Source: Paragordius varius (taxonomy: Eukaryota > Nematomorpha). Taken from it: a stretch of 64,000 nt of DNA. Location of the stretch: contig OZ176055.1 in the NCBI GenBank assembly GCA_964247055.1, positions 3,844,001 to 3,908,000 on the forward strand, read 5' to 3'. Below are positions 25,744 to 38,442 of the stretch, piece by piece. Both the position numbers and the translations under genes were made by a program. The notes beneath the pieces were generated by a model. That model was not told the DNA's origin, did no database searches, and worked only from the letters and a program-made list of their open reading frames with translations. Position 1 is the first letter of the stretch; every line of letters begins with the position of its first letter.

Positions 25744-27646
25744 AAAGTATGGACATTTATGCTGGCTTATTTACTCATTACTAGGGTAAATCTCGGGCTG
25801 CGGGGAAGGGGGGGGGATATTTGAAAAAAGGGATGAACAAAATTGTGATCCAAATAAATAGATTATTTCGAAACATTATTTAATAGATATGATCTCATAG
25901 GATTTTCAAAACTGTGCATTCATACTAATATATTGTTTACTGGTGTGAAAACCCCAAATTGACGGCTGACGGAAAAAACCGCTATACTCTAATTTTTACT
26001 TTTGTATGGGTATTATTTAAGGCTTTTATTGAACTCGTATGGCTTCTTAAGTTTTTTGAAAATCAGCTCCAAAACCTCACCATATTTATATGGCTCTCAG
26101 TTTTAAACCGGTAGAACGCTACCCATAGACCTATATGGAAAAGCGCTGAGTAAAATTATTAGTCTTTATAGGCCAAATATTTGGAATCATTTCTTATACT
26201 ATCATCACATGGGTTATTCGAAAAAATACCTTAACACTAAATAATCGTTATATGATGGCGTATTTTTACGGCATAAAGGCCCCAAATTAACGGCTATTAA
26301 TAAAAACGCCTGACCTTAATTAATATCTAATTACGGGTAATATTTCAAGCCTTTGCTCAAATTTTCTGTAAATTAGCTCCCAAACAACGCAATTTCTTTA
26401 TAGTGGCGCAGTTTTTGGCGGATAGCTTCTTACCCAGGGGCAGGTATAAAAAAAGCGTTGGGCAAAATTTTTGCCTTTATATGGGTATCTGAATTATCAT
26501 GGATTTTATGTGTTTCTATAAACTTTTGAAAATATTACTTCAAACTAAAAAATTGTTCCTTAGCGGCGCATTTCTCAGGGCGTAAACTTTACTTAGCGAC
26601 TCATTGAAATCCTTTATACTAAAATATTTGTTTTTTAAGGGGTAATAAATATTTTAGGCCCTTATTGAACTCACATAGTCTCATAAGTTTTCTGAAATTT
26701 GCTTCAAAGACATGCTCTATCGATATGGTGAGGCAGCTTTACGCGGGTACTCCTCTAACTCGGGGCAAAACAAAAAAACATTCGATTCAAATTTTTGCCT
26801 TAATTCGGAGAATACCTGGAATTATGATTGATTCCATATGCTCTCGTGGGATTTTCGAAAAATTGCCTCAAAACTAAAAAATCATTCTATGGTGGCGCTT
26901 TTTTCAGAGCGTGAAGTGCCTAATAAACGGCTAATTTTAAAAAACCGAACGACATAAATTTTTGCCTTGTTACGGGTAATATTTTAAGCACCTATTGAAC
27001 TCATATGGCCTGATAGGTTCTGTGAAATTTAGCCCCAAAGGCACGCCTTTCGATAGGATGAGGCAGGTTTTAGCGGGTATCTCCTTACCCAGCAGCTAAT
27101 ATAAAAAACCACGACTAAAATTTTTGCCTTTAGGGAATATCTGGAATCCTCATTGAATTTTTACGGTCTCATACCTTGGGCGAAAAATAGATTCAAAAAA
27201 TTATTTTTGTGGACTTTGTTTTTTTTGAAAAAATGGCATTTTATGGAGGGAGCGGGTAAGAGGGCTTATGTTAAAAAAGCGAGCCGACTATGTTCGGCGC
27301 AAACAAAACTAAATAAAAAAAATCATATTTGAAATCGGGGGCATTTATTAATGATTATATTTTTTCGACATTTGGATTTGAATAGGTCTACCGGTTTTCC
27401 GGAAACAGATCACAAAGTCAGCATTTTCCATTTTTATAAATATATAGATTATTATTATTATTATATTCAATCAATTGGCAACACAGTAGTTATATGGAAA
27501 AATTTTATAAAGTTGAAATTAAACATTTGCCTATGTTACATTACACTGTTTATTTGATTGTGGACAAAATTTGTTTAATCGCACACTACTGTATTACAAA
27601 TTGACTAATAATAATGTGAATAAGCCAGAATAAATGTGCATACTGT
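25744..27646. mobile_element. MITE, family C, split by a Helitron
   Basis: The left piece 25744-25780 (AAGTATGGACATTTATGCTG, GCTTATTTACTCATTA) and right piece 27449-27646 (ending TAAATGTGCATACTGT) are inverted-repeat partners: the right end reversed reads ACAGTATGCACATTTATTCT, then GGCTTATTCACATTATTAT. The Helitron at 25781-27448 lies between them. The junction without it reads ...CATTA/TTATTATTA..., a normal A^T Helitron target. Confidence 0.7.
25781..27448 (-). mobile_element. Non-autonomous Helitron, copy 3 (1668 bp, tandem-expanded)
   Basis: Minus-strand start TCTATATATTTATAAAAATG at 27448, CTAG end at 25781, host A and T flanks. A G-rich run (near 25807) lies inside the 3' end, as in copy 1. 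The interior consists of diverged repeats of roughly 160-330 bp, marked by recurring phrases such as ttgaactcgtatggc, ttgaactcacatagtc and ttgaactcatatggcc near 26030, 26665 and 26997. Confidence 0.8.
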
Positions 27647-27720
27647 CAATTGTAAACATATATTATTAATTTTTCTAATATTATATTTAGCATATTGTAA
27701 CATAGCCATCCCCATAAACC

Positions 27721-30700
27721 ATGGCAAAAGTTTTTTGGCAAACTATGCAAAGAGTATTTATTTCAATCTGCGTTATGATTATTAATTTTTTTTGTGAAAT
27801 GTCAATATTTTAAAATAGGCATCGATAAATCTGGTTTGATGTCTCTCATCCAAAACAGTTATGTAATTGAATTGGCAGTTTTCGTTCATTTAACAAACGG
27901 ACAAACTTACTCCCAATATTACGAAATTCTTTCAATCATTAATCAGGTACATGTTTGATTATGAAATCCCTAATAAATTCAAAAGCACGGCGTCTTAACA
28001 AACTTGCCGAAAATACTATATGTTTTAAATATCTAGAAGTTTTATCTAATCTTCATCAGGTGTCATCCAACACATGGCAGTTAATGATTGTTTATTCGCC
28101 CCACAAAAGATTTTTAAAGAGTGTTAAAAATTTAAAAAGATGTGAATTCTTATTAAAATTTTACGATGATTTCGGAATACTTTATTTTTATTGCTTAAAA
28201 CTAATTAATAAATAGATTAAAACTATTGATGCTGCCCCCGAGGCGATTTATGTTGGAGACGCCCTTCCATTTTTTTAAAAATACCTTTTTAATAAAATTT
28301 GGTAGCTTTGTAATCAATCAATGGCCGTTAGCGATTCTATAGGAAATTTTTCCATTCGGTTCTTTCATAGGCTCTTGGGGATAAAATTTGTAGGGCCAAC
28401 TTCGTGTGCTCCCCCTTCTTCTCTTTCTGTTTATTTTTTCTAGCATTTTATATTTTTCCAAAGAGTTTTCTCGTATTAATATTAATTTTAAAAAGGCTCT
28501 TTCGATTATACCCTGTACAAACCTTAAACAAAATTCGGTTATTTTTTTTATCGTAATTATATTTTATTTTAAATATTTATATCTTTATTTTTAGGCGAAT
28601 ACCTATTTACGTAATCCTGCTTTGGGTTTAAATATATCTATTACCATAGTACGATTCGAATATATGGATGCCATCGGCAACGTGAGTTAATCCTTTATAG
28701 ATTGTTTTATACACCTAATGGCAGATAATATTTAGTTCGCTATTATATATGTATAATGATATATTTTTAGTATATTCCAATAAATACATGGGATTTGACT
28801 TACATATTACAAAGATTTAACCGTTACCTTTTCAGAGTGCGCAAGAACAATAAAATTGAGAATGCCTATGCATGGGATGCTGCAGTTCTGTTCACATCGT
28901 GCGTATATTTATATAATTCCTATTTTAAAATATTTTGAGAAAAAATAGGAAAATATAATTTCGAATTCTAAATTTTATATTTTGATATATTTTTATGTAT
29001 TTTCTCTTTAGATCGCTATCGATTCCAGGATCTCCTTCAGGTAGGACTATTTTTAAAATCAGAGTTTAATTCTTTCCATCCTAACAAATTTTAGAATTGA
29101 TTAGTTATTTTATCAGGAAAAATTATTTAAATAAGATTTTTTTATACATGTCAATCCATGCCTTTTTATTGGAGGTTTGGCTAATACCCCTTCAGTATGT
29201 GATCTCAGCAAACATGGTTTTATCGTTAAAATGGAAGGGGTCCAAACAATCCGGACTTTCATGCATGAATTGGGACATGTGTAAATACTTTTTTTATATA
29301 TTTACTTTTCCATCTTAATAAAACTAAAGAAAAACGATTAAAGGGTTCCAAACATTTTTTTAATAATCATTTATCGTATTGTTAACTATAAAAATTCAAC
29401 GCTTTTCTTAAATACCAAACGAAAACGCCCATAATTTTTAGAATTTAATGTACAGTCCTTAACCATTTTGCATCCTTCTTATCTTTTATAGTTATTGAAT
29501 AATAACCATTTTTTATATGTATGCGATCCTTACAGTAAAAAAAGATGCTCCATCCTTGGGCATAAATAGCAATATAAATAATATGCCTATACTTTAAAAT
29601 TAATTATATAATTCAAAGTTTTTGTGGCAAAATTAATTAATGTCAAGGAAATAAAATAAAAATTTATAGTATATTTTGTACCTAACAATTTACCCCTAAT
29701 ATATATAATAATATATTAAAGATAAAATCATATAAAACAGTTTTATTCGCAATATATTTTTTTATTGCTTTAAATTATGCCCAGCAGTTATACAAAGAGT
29801 CACTCATCCATAAATCACCTATTTAAATATAAATTATGCTAAAATATTGCTAATATAATAGCTAAATTAATTTCCAACAAGTATCTTAATAGGATGCATG
29901 ATTATGATGAATTACGTTATTCGTGCTTTATATAATATATATACTGCGTACGAAATTGCGGGTAAAAAAATTATCCGGTGAAATATACAGTAAAAATTGA
30001 AATTATACGGACAAAACGTAAAAATATAAAGACAAATATTTTTTTAAAAGACAACCATACTTTTATTGAGCTTAATTTTTCTCATATAAATTATGTAATT
30101 ACAATTGTAAAATATTAATTGATTATGTAACCAATATACATATCATTTTTATAATTTGCAGTTTATAACAAAACAGGATTTTAAAATTATGATTACCTTT
30201 TAGAAAAGAATGTTATATTTATACGTTTTGTTTGTATAATTTCAATTTTTACTGTAATATACATCGATAAAATCAAGATTATTAGGTGCTTTTGCTTTTA
30301 AATATATGAGTGATATAAGAATGTTTTTGCCTTTTTGCACCTCCTTCATTGTAAAATCGCAAAATAGGCGCATATATGTTTAATGGAATTTTTTTGTCCA
30401 AAAAATTATTAAAAAAACCTTATTTTCATAACCTTGATTTAGATCTGGGCGCCAAAAGTCCCAGGTTCCCAGCTGTAAATGAGCTAATTATCTTAAAATA
30501 AACTCAAGGCTGAGATGGCGCTTTATTGCAAATTAAATTATGGAAAAACCTATTTTTCAAAAAATGAAAACTTAGCTCAAAAAATCATTTTTCCAAATTT
30601 TTCGAAGCGTACTGGCATGATTGAAACAGTATAAGTCCGCCTTGATTGGTTTAAGGATTGTAGTCTGTTAACGATCGTTAGCTATTTCATTGGAAAACTT

Positions 30701-31255
30701 CCTCCGTTTGTATCTGTTGTGGGCTTTTAAATTTAAGGACATTTTAAAAAAGGATAATATTTCACCTATCAAAGGGGTACGTCTTGGGCCTCTTCTCTCT
30801 CTCTTGCCATTTACATTTCTTAACATTATACCGTTTTCCATAGAATTTCCTCGAATTAAACCAAAGTGTAAATTTTTTCTTGGTTATTTTACGACGTAGT
30901 AGTAGTGTATGTTTGGAATATCTGTGTTTTTAACTTTGTCCTTCCATTTTACACGAAGATATATCCTCTTACAGCATTTGCCTATTTCAGACGGGTCTGA
31001 AAATTTGGGATATTTGTACACGTCTAAAATTTAAAATAGCAAATATTGTTTACTTTTGTTGTATATAGTTTATGATAGATTAATATTTTAGAATGAATAA
31101 TTTAGCTTTCACAAAAAAAATTGATTTAGCAAAATATACGAAAATTTTGTTATTTTCTAATATGGAACGTCAAGAATCAAAATCCAAAACACCATCAGTA
31201 TCTTGATGCAATGATTAATCAAAATATATATATATTTCATTAGGTTATTTTTTAT

Positions 31256-31297
<42 letters not shown>

Positions 31298-34200
31298 TTA
31301 GGAGCTTATCATGACCCTATACCAGGTGCCGATGTAGATTTATCACTACAAACCTTTACCTGCATACCAAACTTACAATCACCGTATAGCATTATGAACC
31401 CTAACGTCACGGATCGCAAAAAATACAACAAAATGGAGTGGTCGGATTGCACTGTTTTTTATATCCAATATAATTTGAAGTATATTTATGATTAAACTGG
31501 GTGAGATTCGTTATTGGCCCAAGTTATGAATTCAAGTCATTTTACCTTTTGGGTACACAAATGGGTTTTTTCGTTAAATATTGCTAAAACTGGTTCCGGT
31601 TCCATTATTTTTCGTCAGATTAGAATGAGTTTCGTTTATTATTCATAATTTACAACAGAAAGGTTATAATGCAATATGCCTTTTTTCCCAAATTAAATTT
31701 AAAAATTAATGGAATTAAGTTTTGGTAATTTATGTAGTAAAATATATATCACAAAACAATTTTTTGAAAACAGTCTTTGGCCATTTATTACCTTAAATGA
31801 TTGCAAAAAAGTTAATGATTTGGTCATAAAATTCTGTTTTAAACTAGATAAAATTAATTATATTCTTACACCAATTACGGTGATTGTATAATACTAGACA
31901 TATTTAACACTTGGGTACACATTCATTTCAGTCCTTCAATTCAAATTGAGGTAGATAGGCTTGAATATTTCAAAAAATATGGAAGGAGTTAAAACGATGG
32001 CAAAAGTTTGCTCTTATATAACATTGATAAAGCTAAATATAAAAAAATTATTTAAAAATACTTGATACTTTTTCCGAGGTAAATCTTAAGGTAATTTAGC
32101 CAGCATGACATGTGTGCATAAGCTAAAATGCAAAATAACCACTATTTCTGTTTATATCAATGTTAAATAGGATGTTATTAAAAAAAGAAAACTTGAATAA
32201 GGGCTAGAATCAAATAAACACGATAATTTGCAAAAATTTTATAAAAATGGTTTCAAGTAGTTGATACGAAACTTTTTTTTTAAAACTAAATTTTATTTAA
32301 TGTTTTAGCTTATTTATATAATTTGTATTATAGCATAAATTTAAATTGGAACCGTTTCTTTCAGTGGTTTTTTAAAAATATTAACTTAAATATTGTCTGG
32401 GATATTAATATCAGTTGGGTATAATTTATTATAACACAATAATGGGAAAACACAGTAATGCAATGGACTTAAAAAAGTTGTTGTTTATATAGGTTATATT
32501 TAATTCCGAAAAATGTATACGGATCTTATTATATATTTTTATCGTGCATTATATACAAATTTCTGAGAATGATGAGTGTGCATTTATAAAACTTGTCACG
32601 TAGTATATAACATGTCACGTAAAATATTATTAACAGAAAAGTATTATAAGTATGCATTGAATAGCAAAGTAATATATAAAATAGAGTTATGTTTTGTTGC
32701 ATATTATATAACATCATATCATATCTCCCACCTTTAATAAGAAAGACGATCCGGAGCTTTTCGTTCCCGACGAGGATAACGGCATTGTACTTCTGTCAAG
32801 TTACACTCCGACTCCACAGCTTCCGTAACTGGGATCTCTGGTACAATGTCAAGGGCGGGTTGTGACATAACAGACTTCTGTAGCTGATCGGCGTGTTTTC
32901 GCTGAATTTTCCTACCGTCATCAGTCTTGTAAGATAATAATCCTGTTCTTTCAATTACTTTTCCTTTCTGCCACCCCTCTGCTGTTTCATTTTTAATCAG
33001 AATAGCATAATCAACGTCAAATTCTCGTAAGGGGGCTCTAGTATTATCCATAAAATCTGATGGTATTGTCTTTAACCATGACAAGGGACCTAACAATTCT
33101 CTTTTTAGGAATAATGAGCATGGTGTTGCTCTCGTTGCACTATGAATTGTTTGCCGATAGCTCCACAAAATGGTATTCATTGCTTCTTGCGGAGAGATGT
33201 CAGCCCTCTTCGTAGCTTTATATTTAGTTTTCAATGTGTAAATAGATCTTTCAACCAACCCATTCGTTCGTGGGTGATACGGACTCGACGTAACATGTTT
33301 GATGTTTAAGTGTTTAAGCCTTTCATCAAAATCGTGCGATACAAAATAAGATGCATTATCACTTACTATTATAGGAAAACCATATCTCGCAAACAATTGT
33401 TCTAAAGAATTTAAAACAGACCTGCTCGTAACTTGTTTCAATATATTAACTTCCAGCCATTTGGACGAGCTGTCAATTGTTACCAGCCAGTAGAAATTAT
33501 CAATGGGACCAGCAATATCTATGTGTATTCTTTCCCAGACGGCGGTGTTGAAATTCCATTTGTATGTTGGGTTTTCCTGGACATTGGGCTTGTATCTTTG
33601 ACATGAGTCACATGTCTTCGCAAGCAATTCAATACTTTGGTCCAAGTGTGGCCAATATACACTGTGGCGCGCAAGGGACTTCATGGTACTTATCCCTGGG
33701 TGTCCAGTGTGAAAGTAGTTTAGGACTTCATTTTGCATGGATCTAAGAACAATGAGTCTATCCTCCAAATAAACTAAACCATACGATGCTTGGATAGCGT
33801 TGCGATGTGATTGATAATTTTTTAGATCTGGATCATCCCAATTGTTGGAATTTAATGCAATTTTTAATTTTTTTATCACCGGGTCCTTATTGGATTGAAC
33901 TAATACATTTTTTTATTAATGTTCAAATCGTTCATAGATAAGAACCGAATTTTTTCAGCTACATCATGATCATCATCCATTTCAGGATCGTCAATTGCTA
34001 ATCTTGATAGGGGATCAGCTAAATTTTGAACCCCTTTATTGAAATGAATGGTATAATCATACCCCGATATTTTATAAATCCAACGTAATGATTTTATATT
34101 AGTGACTCCGGTTAAGTTCCGGTCTTCCCCAAATAATTTAATCAGTGGTTTATGATCAGTAAATATTTTAAAAGATCTCCCATATATGAAAGGGTGAAAT

Positions 34201-37129
34201 TTGTTTACCGCGAACAAAATCGCCTTGGCCTCTCTTTCGATCGTCGAATAATGTTTTTCAGAATTTAAACATTTCCTGGATGCGAAAGAGATTGGCCGCT
34301 TGCCATCTTCGGTTACATGGAAAAGGATGGCACCCAAACCTTCGTTTGGAGCATCGGTCTCAATCAATAATGGCAATTGCGGATTGTACGGAATCAGTTC
34401 CGCAAAATTTGCTATTAGTTGTTTTGACAGTGCAAATTGTTTATCATGAATATTCTCCCATTTCCATGGCATTTTGTTTCCAGTTAAAGTGTGCAGATCA
34501 CTTATGACTGAATGTAATCTTGGAATAAATTTTTCATGAAAGTTCAATAGTCCTAAAAAGAACGTATGTTGTTTTGTCCTTTGGAACAGGACATTTCTAA
34601 ATAGCCTTGATTTTTTCATCCGTTGGCTTAATACCTCTTTTAGATATTTCGTATCCCATGTAGGATACTTTTTCCTGGAAGAATTTCATTTTATCCGGTT
34701 GCAAACGGAATCCGGCCTGTTCAAGTTTCTCCAACACATGCTCAAGATTTGCTTTGTGTTGAGTGTCTGTATTGCCGGTTACCAGAACATCATCCAGATA
34801 AGCACAAACGCCTGTGCAATCATCCAGAATTTAATCCATAACTCGTTGAAATATCATTGGAGCATTTGTGAGCCCGAAAGGTAATCGTTTATACGTAAAG
34901 TAACCTCTGTGTGTTGTAATTGCAGAATATTAGAGCATTCTTTATCAACCGGTAGTTGTAAGTAGGCATCCTTGAGATCCAAAACTGAAAATGAATGTCC
35001 ATTTCCGATTTTACCCAATAATTGATCAAATGTCGGAATGATATGAGAATCTTTTGATAGATAAGGATTGATTGTGACACGAAAATCGGCGCAAATACGA
35101 GCCTCCCCATTGGATTTTAACACGTTGACCGTTGGGGTTGCCCAAGATATCTCAGTTGTTGTTGGGTCTATTGGTTCTATAATCCCCAAATCTAACAATC
35201 TATTCAATTAATTTTCTACCAATGGTTGCAATGGTAGAGGAACTCTACGGCATGGAAAAGCTTTTGGTTTTGCATCCGTTGTCAAAAAAATTTTGATCGG
35301 ATTGCCGTTGTAACAACCAAGTTCCTTTGAGAATAGTTTTGGAAATATTTTGGTCAGCTCCATCTTCTCATTAGAATTTATATTATTGATTACACCTTTT
35401 GGAAAAGGTAGCTTGTACGCTTTTATCCAATCAAAATTGCTTTTAGTTACGATACATGGTAACGTTTTCTTTTCATTGTACAACGTCACAGTGACCATAG
35501 TTTTCCCTAAGATTGTTATCTTATTATTATCATACCTGGTTATTTGATCGGACCACGTTAACTTAGGGCTACCGATCTGCTTCCATATTTGTTGACTTAT
35601 GAGACAGCAGTCAGCACCGGTATCGAAAATCATATCTATCATATTATTGTTTCACTTTTATTTTAGGGGTAGTGCCCGCTTTTATAGATCTAATTTGATC
35701 TAAATTTCTCACCAACTTTGTTTTGCACATTGAACTAAAGTGGTTATTTTTGTTGCAATTGTAGCACGTTTTGCCCCAAGCCGGACACTTGTTTCTCACA
35801 TGCAGTAATCCAGAATTTCGGCAATTTACTTTAGTATCATTAATATCCCGGACATCATTATTCTTATTGTTTTTATAATTATTATTGTTATAATGGCCCT
35901 TGTTAAAACTTCCATGAGGTTTCAAATTTCTGGATCTATCCACTTTAAACTTATTGATTTGCGAGGGAAGATTATCGGCTTCCTCAAAACTTAAAGCCAT
36001 ATCGACCAACATTTGTAGTGTCAGTGGTTTGTCATCTAACTTACCGAGCGGATATTTTATGTGGAGTTCTCTTTCTAATCTGGGTTGATTTAATCCAATC
36101 AAAAATATATCCCTGATTTTGTTAGAAATGTCCGAATCAAATCCAGAGTTGTCGGCCAAAATTTTCAAACGTTCTAAATACGAAAGAATAGACTCATTAT
36201 CACCACGACGAATACGATAAAATGCACATCTAATCACCCATAGACTTTTGTCTGGGGCATAGATTTGAACTGCAATTTTATAGATTTCCGGCCATTCCAA
36301 ATCTTCGATGGTATCAGGATATAGAATATTTTCAATTTTATTCAAAATTTTAATACCACCGAAAGCTAAAAATAATTTTTTTATATTGGAATCCGTGACA
36401 GGAATATCCCTGGCCGCGAGTACCCTTTCTATGTGCTTGACATAATTTTTGAAATTGTAACATTCGTCAAATGGTTCAAGAATTATTCGATTTAGAGGAT
36501 TTTGTGCATTACTAAATGATGTATCTCCGGGATTTTCCATTAGGCAGAATAAATTTTTTTCTCGTCGCCAAATAATATCAGTTGGGTATAATTTATTATA
36601 ACACAATAATGGTAAAACACAGTAATGCAATGGACTTAAAGAAGTTGTTGTTTATATAGGTTATATTTAATTCCTAGAAATGTATACGGATCTTATTATA
36701 TATTTTTATCGTGCATTAACATATACAAATTTCTGAGAATGATGAGTGTGCATTTATAAAACTTGTCACGTAGTATATAACATGTCACGTAAAATATTAA
36801 TAACAGAAAAGTATTATAAGTATGCATTGAATAGCAAAGTAATATATAAAATAGAGTTATGTTTTGTTGCATATTATATAACATCATATCAGATATGTAG
36901 ATACCCCAATTTGAATCTAAGTGTTAAATATATATTTTAATCATTACAAACTTTCCGTAATTTTAATAAAATTTCTTTTAAAACATGTAGTTTAAATGGG
37001 GCATGTTTGATGAAATCTATTCCACTTTTTACACCAACCCCGCCTACCGCAAATTATATGTATTATTATGCACCAAATCAAATGTGCAAAACTTACCATG
37101 GGAAGGGTTATTTAGCAGATTTTGCGAAG
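27721..37129 (+). CDS. Secreted M12B (ADAM/ADAMTS-type) zinc metalloprotease, 3' end open
   Basis: Exons 27721-27793, 27819-27946, 28595-28681, 28771-28898, 29012-29040, 29175-29280, 31297-31479 and 36991-37129 join in phase (291 codons). The start exon encodes a signal peptide (MAKVFWQTMQRVFISICVM, hydrophobic to about residue 25). The domain opens with YVIELAVFV, as adamalysins do. The zinc site is HELGHVLGAYHD (H179, H183, H189) and the Met-turn is SIMNPNV (M217), followed by WSDCTVFYI and a Cys-containing ADAMTS-like segment (MYYYAPNQMCKTYHG). No pro-domain or cysteine switch fits between signal peptide and catalytic domain. Exon 5 is a 29-nt micro-exon. Intron 7 (5.5 kb) holds a MITE carrying a Gypsy element. 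A terminal exon may lie near 37673. The substrate is unknown. Confidence 0.8.
27794..27818 (+). other. Ultra-short intron 1 of the metalloprotease (25 nt)
   Basis: GTGAAATGTC...AAAATAG. Removal keeps frame between the signal-peptide exon and CIDKSG; without it the frame meets TAA. Confidence 0.65.
28312..28540 (-). mobile_element. Decayed LINE fragment
   Basis: Similar to the 3' end of the LINE at 6215: gccgttagcgattctatagg, then ccattcggttctttcat and tttccaaagagtt. No open frame remains. In intron 2 of the metalloprotease gene. Confidence 0.65.
29986..30256. mobile_element. MITE, family A (Tc1/mariner-like), well preserved
   Basis: TA-bounded element with inverted ends: TACAGTAAAAATTGAAATTA continuing TACGGACAAAACGTAAAAAT, mirrored by ATACGTTTTGTTTGTATAAT and TTCAATTTTTACTGTA. 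About 50-bp TIRs, 271 bp, no ORF. In intron 6 of the metalloprotease gene. Confidence 0.85.
30420..30610. repeat. Fragment related to the long inverted-repeat element at 56975
   Basis: The stretch agctgtaaatgagc...cttaaaataaactcaag...gagatggcgc resembles gtctaaaatgggc...cttaaaataaacccaa...gccgatgcg near 57155-57205. Confidence 0.4.
30655..31000 (-). mobile_element. Decayed LINE fragment
   Basis: Runs parallel to the LINE at 6215-6560: tgtagtctgttaacgatcgt, cttcctccgtttgtatctg, gtcttgggcctcttctct, cttgccatttacatttctta, tttgtccttccattttac. Broken reading frame. Confidence 0.7.
31261..31296. repeat. (AT)n microsatellite abutting a splice acceptor
   Basis: About 17 AT units that run directly into the AG acceptor of metalloprotease exon 7 (exon starts 31297), taking the place of a normal pyrimidine tract. 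Confidence 0.85.
32406..32721 (-). repeat. 3' LTR of the Gypsy element (316 bp)
   Basis: About 98% identical to the LTR at 36573-36891. Minus-strand start TGATATGATG, end CAACTGATATTA. Flanked at 32401-32405 by the 5-bp target duplication GATAT. Confidence 0.9.
36573..36891 (-). repeat. 5' LTR of the Gypsy element (319 bp)
   Basis: Partner of 32406-32721. Followed at 36892-36896 by the second GATAT target duplication. Confidence 0.9.
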
Positions 37130-37987
37130 GTAAACTTTTCTATAAGTTGTTTAATTACTCTTTTCTTTCAATATAGTTTTAATAACTAAATAATTTTAAG
37201 AGTCATGGAATAAGTTTTATATTCACAATTTAGACTAAAATAAGCTTTGTAAACTTTAATATTTTTTGATAAGAACGTCCAAAATTCGTCCCTAAAGCCA
37301 TAATAATATGATTAATAAATAGATGCGGGGCTTGACCATTTTTAAAAATTACGATAAGCATCTGAATAAAAGTTGGGCAAATATATTTATATATGTATTA
37401 AATTGTAATCATTTAACATTTTATATTTCCACTGCATCTATGCATCCTACGCTTATCAAAACTTAACATATTACAAAAATTATTTATAACGAGACAACAA
37501 TTTAATTTTATTGATGCAACGAAATCTGGCTGGTACCTATTTTAAGTGTTAGAAAGAGTGCAAGAAATATATATATATATATATATAACTCAATAATATA
37601 AAAAAAGGGTTATAAAAATTACCTTGTACCCAAAATGATAATCGTATAAACTCGACATAAATAATTTATAAGGTGCAAAACTTTGGAATCGAGGTTATTG
37701 CGATCCTGAGAAAACTATTGCTCATAAAATATTTATTTGTGAGACAAAACGGTATGGGTATCGTTTAATCTAAAATTAATAAAATCAATAATGGGCTTTC
37801 AGAATAAATAAATTATTATTTAGACATTAATAAGCAAATAGATATAGTTTTATGTTTCTTTACAAGTATAGCAACCAAAAGCAAACTAATTTATTGTCAA
37901 TTTTAACCTTCCAGAATTTTAACCATTTCACCCTAATATTTTTTGTGATGAGTGTTAACACCGGAAAATCTAATATATCATTATTAT

Positions 37988-38442
37988 TTCAAGAGTGTCC
38001 TTGAAACACTTTAAGTTGGTCCTAAGTTTGGATTTAGACACAATTTTTGCATATATATTTATATTTTATTATTATTTAAGTTAATTTTCTTTATTTAAAA
38101 TATATTTATTATTAATATTTTTTTATTTAAAACTGTTTTCGTTCGAAATAATTATTTTAAATTCAATAATTATATTGAGATATAAATGTTTTTGACAAAA
38201 AATTTAAATTGATAATTCAATATATATTTATCTGATATTAATATATTTGTTAAGAAATTATTTAAGATACGGTTTCTGAATGGATAAAAATATTCTAAAA
38301 AAGTGGTTAAATTAAAAAAATAGGACTTAAAAATGATAAAAAAATAACGATACAGGGAGAGATTAAAGTTAAAAACAAAAGAAAAATGTTGAAATATCAA
38401 CTTAAAGTTAAAGGCACTTGAAGTGTTCAAGACGCTCTTGAA
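37988..38442. mobile_element. MITE, family E
   Basis: Inverted ends TTCAAGAGTGTCCTTGAAAC / (reversed) TTTCAAGAGCGTCTTGAACA, then CACTTTAAG / CTTCAAG. The interior is very AT-rich. A second copy is at 60071-60508. Confidence 0.6.

Larger units (their letters stand above)
32406..36891 (-). mobile_element. Ty3/Gypsy LTR retrotransposon, nearly full length, broken
   Basis: A fossil element on the minus strand, about 4.5 kb, with LTRs at both ends. Parts in order from the 5' end (high coordinates): gag-like region with a CCHC zinc knuckle (about 36.5-35.7 kb), aspartic protease (FDTGADC, near 35.6 kb), reverse transcriptase (about 35.2-34.6), RNase H (about 34.6-33.9) and integrase with an HHCC-like finger and core (about 33.9-32.7). 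No envelope is seen. The integrase and its C-terminal tail resemble the Mag/K02A2.6-like branch. A purine-rich tract (AAAGGTGGGAGATA) precedes the 3' LTR. The pol region is interrupted about three or four times, so it is not functional as it stands. The near-identical LTRs indicate a recent insertion. It lies in metalloprotease intron 7, opposite to the gene. Confidence 0.92.
31904..36927 (+). mobile_element. MITE, family B (piggyBac-like), interrupted by a Gypsy element
   Basis: The left part 31904-32405 starts TTAACACTTGGGTACAC; the right part 36897-36927 ends CCCCAATTTGAATCTAAGTG then TTAA. Ends are inverted repeats flanked by TTAA, the piggyBac target. Without the LTR element and one copy of its target duplication it would be about 530 bp and colinear with the intact copy at 38778-39336. 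Confidence 0.75.
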
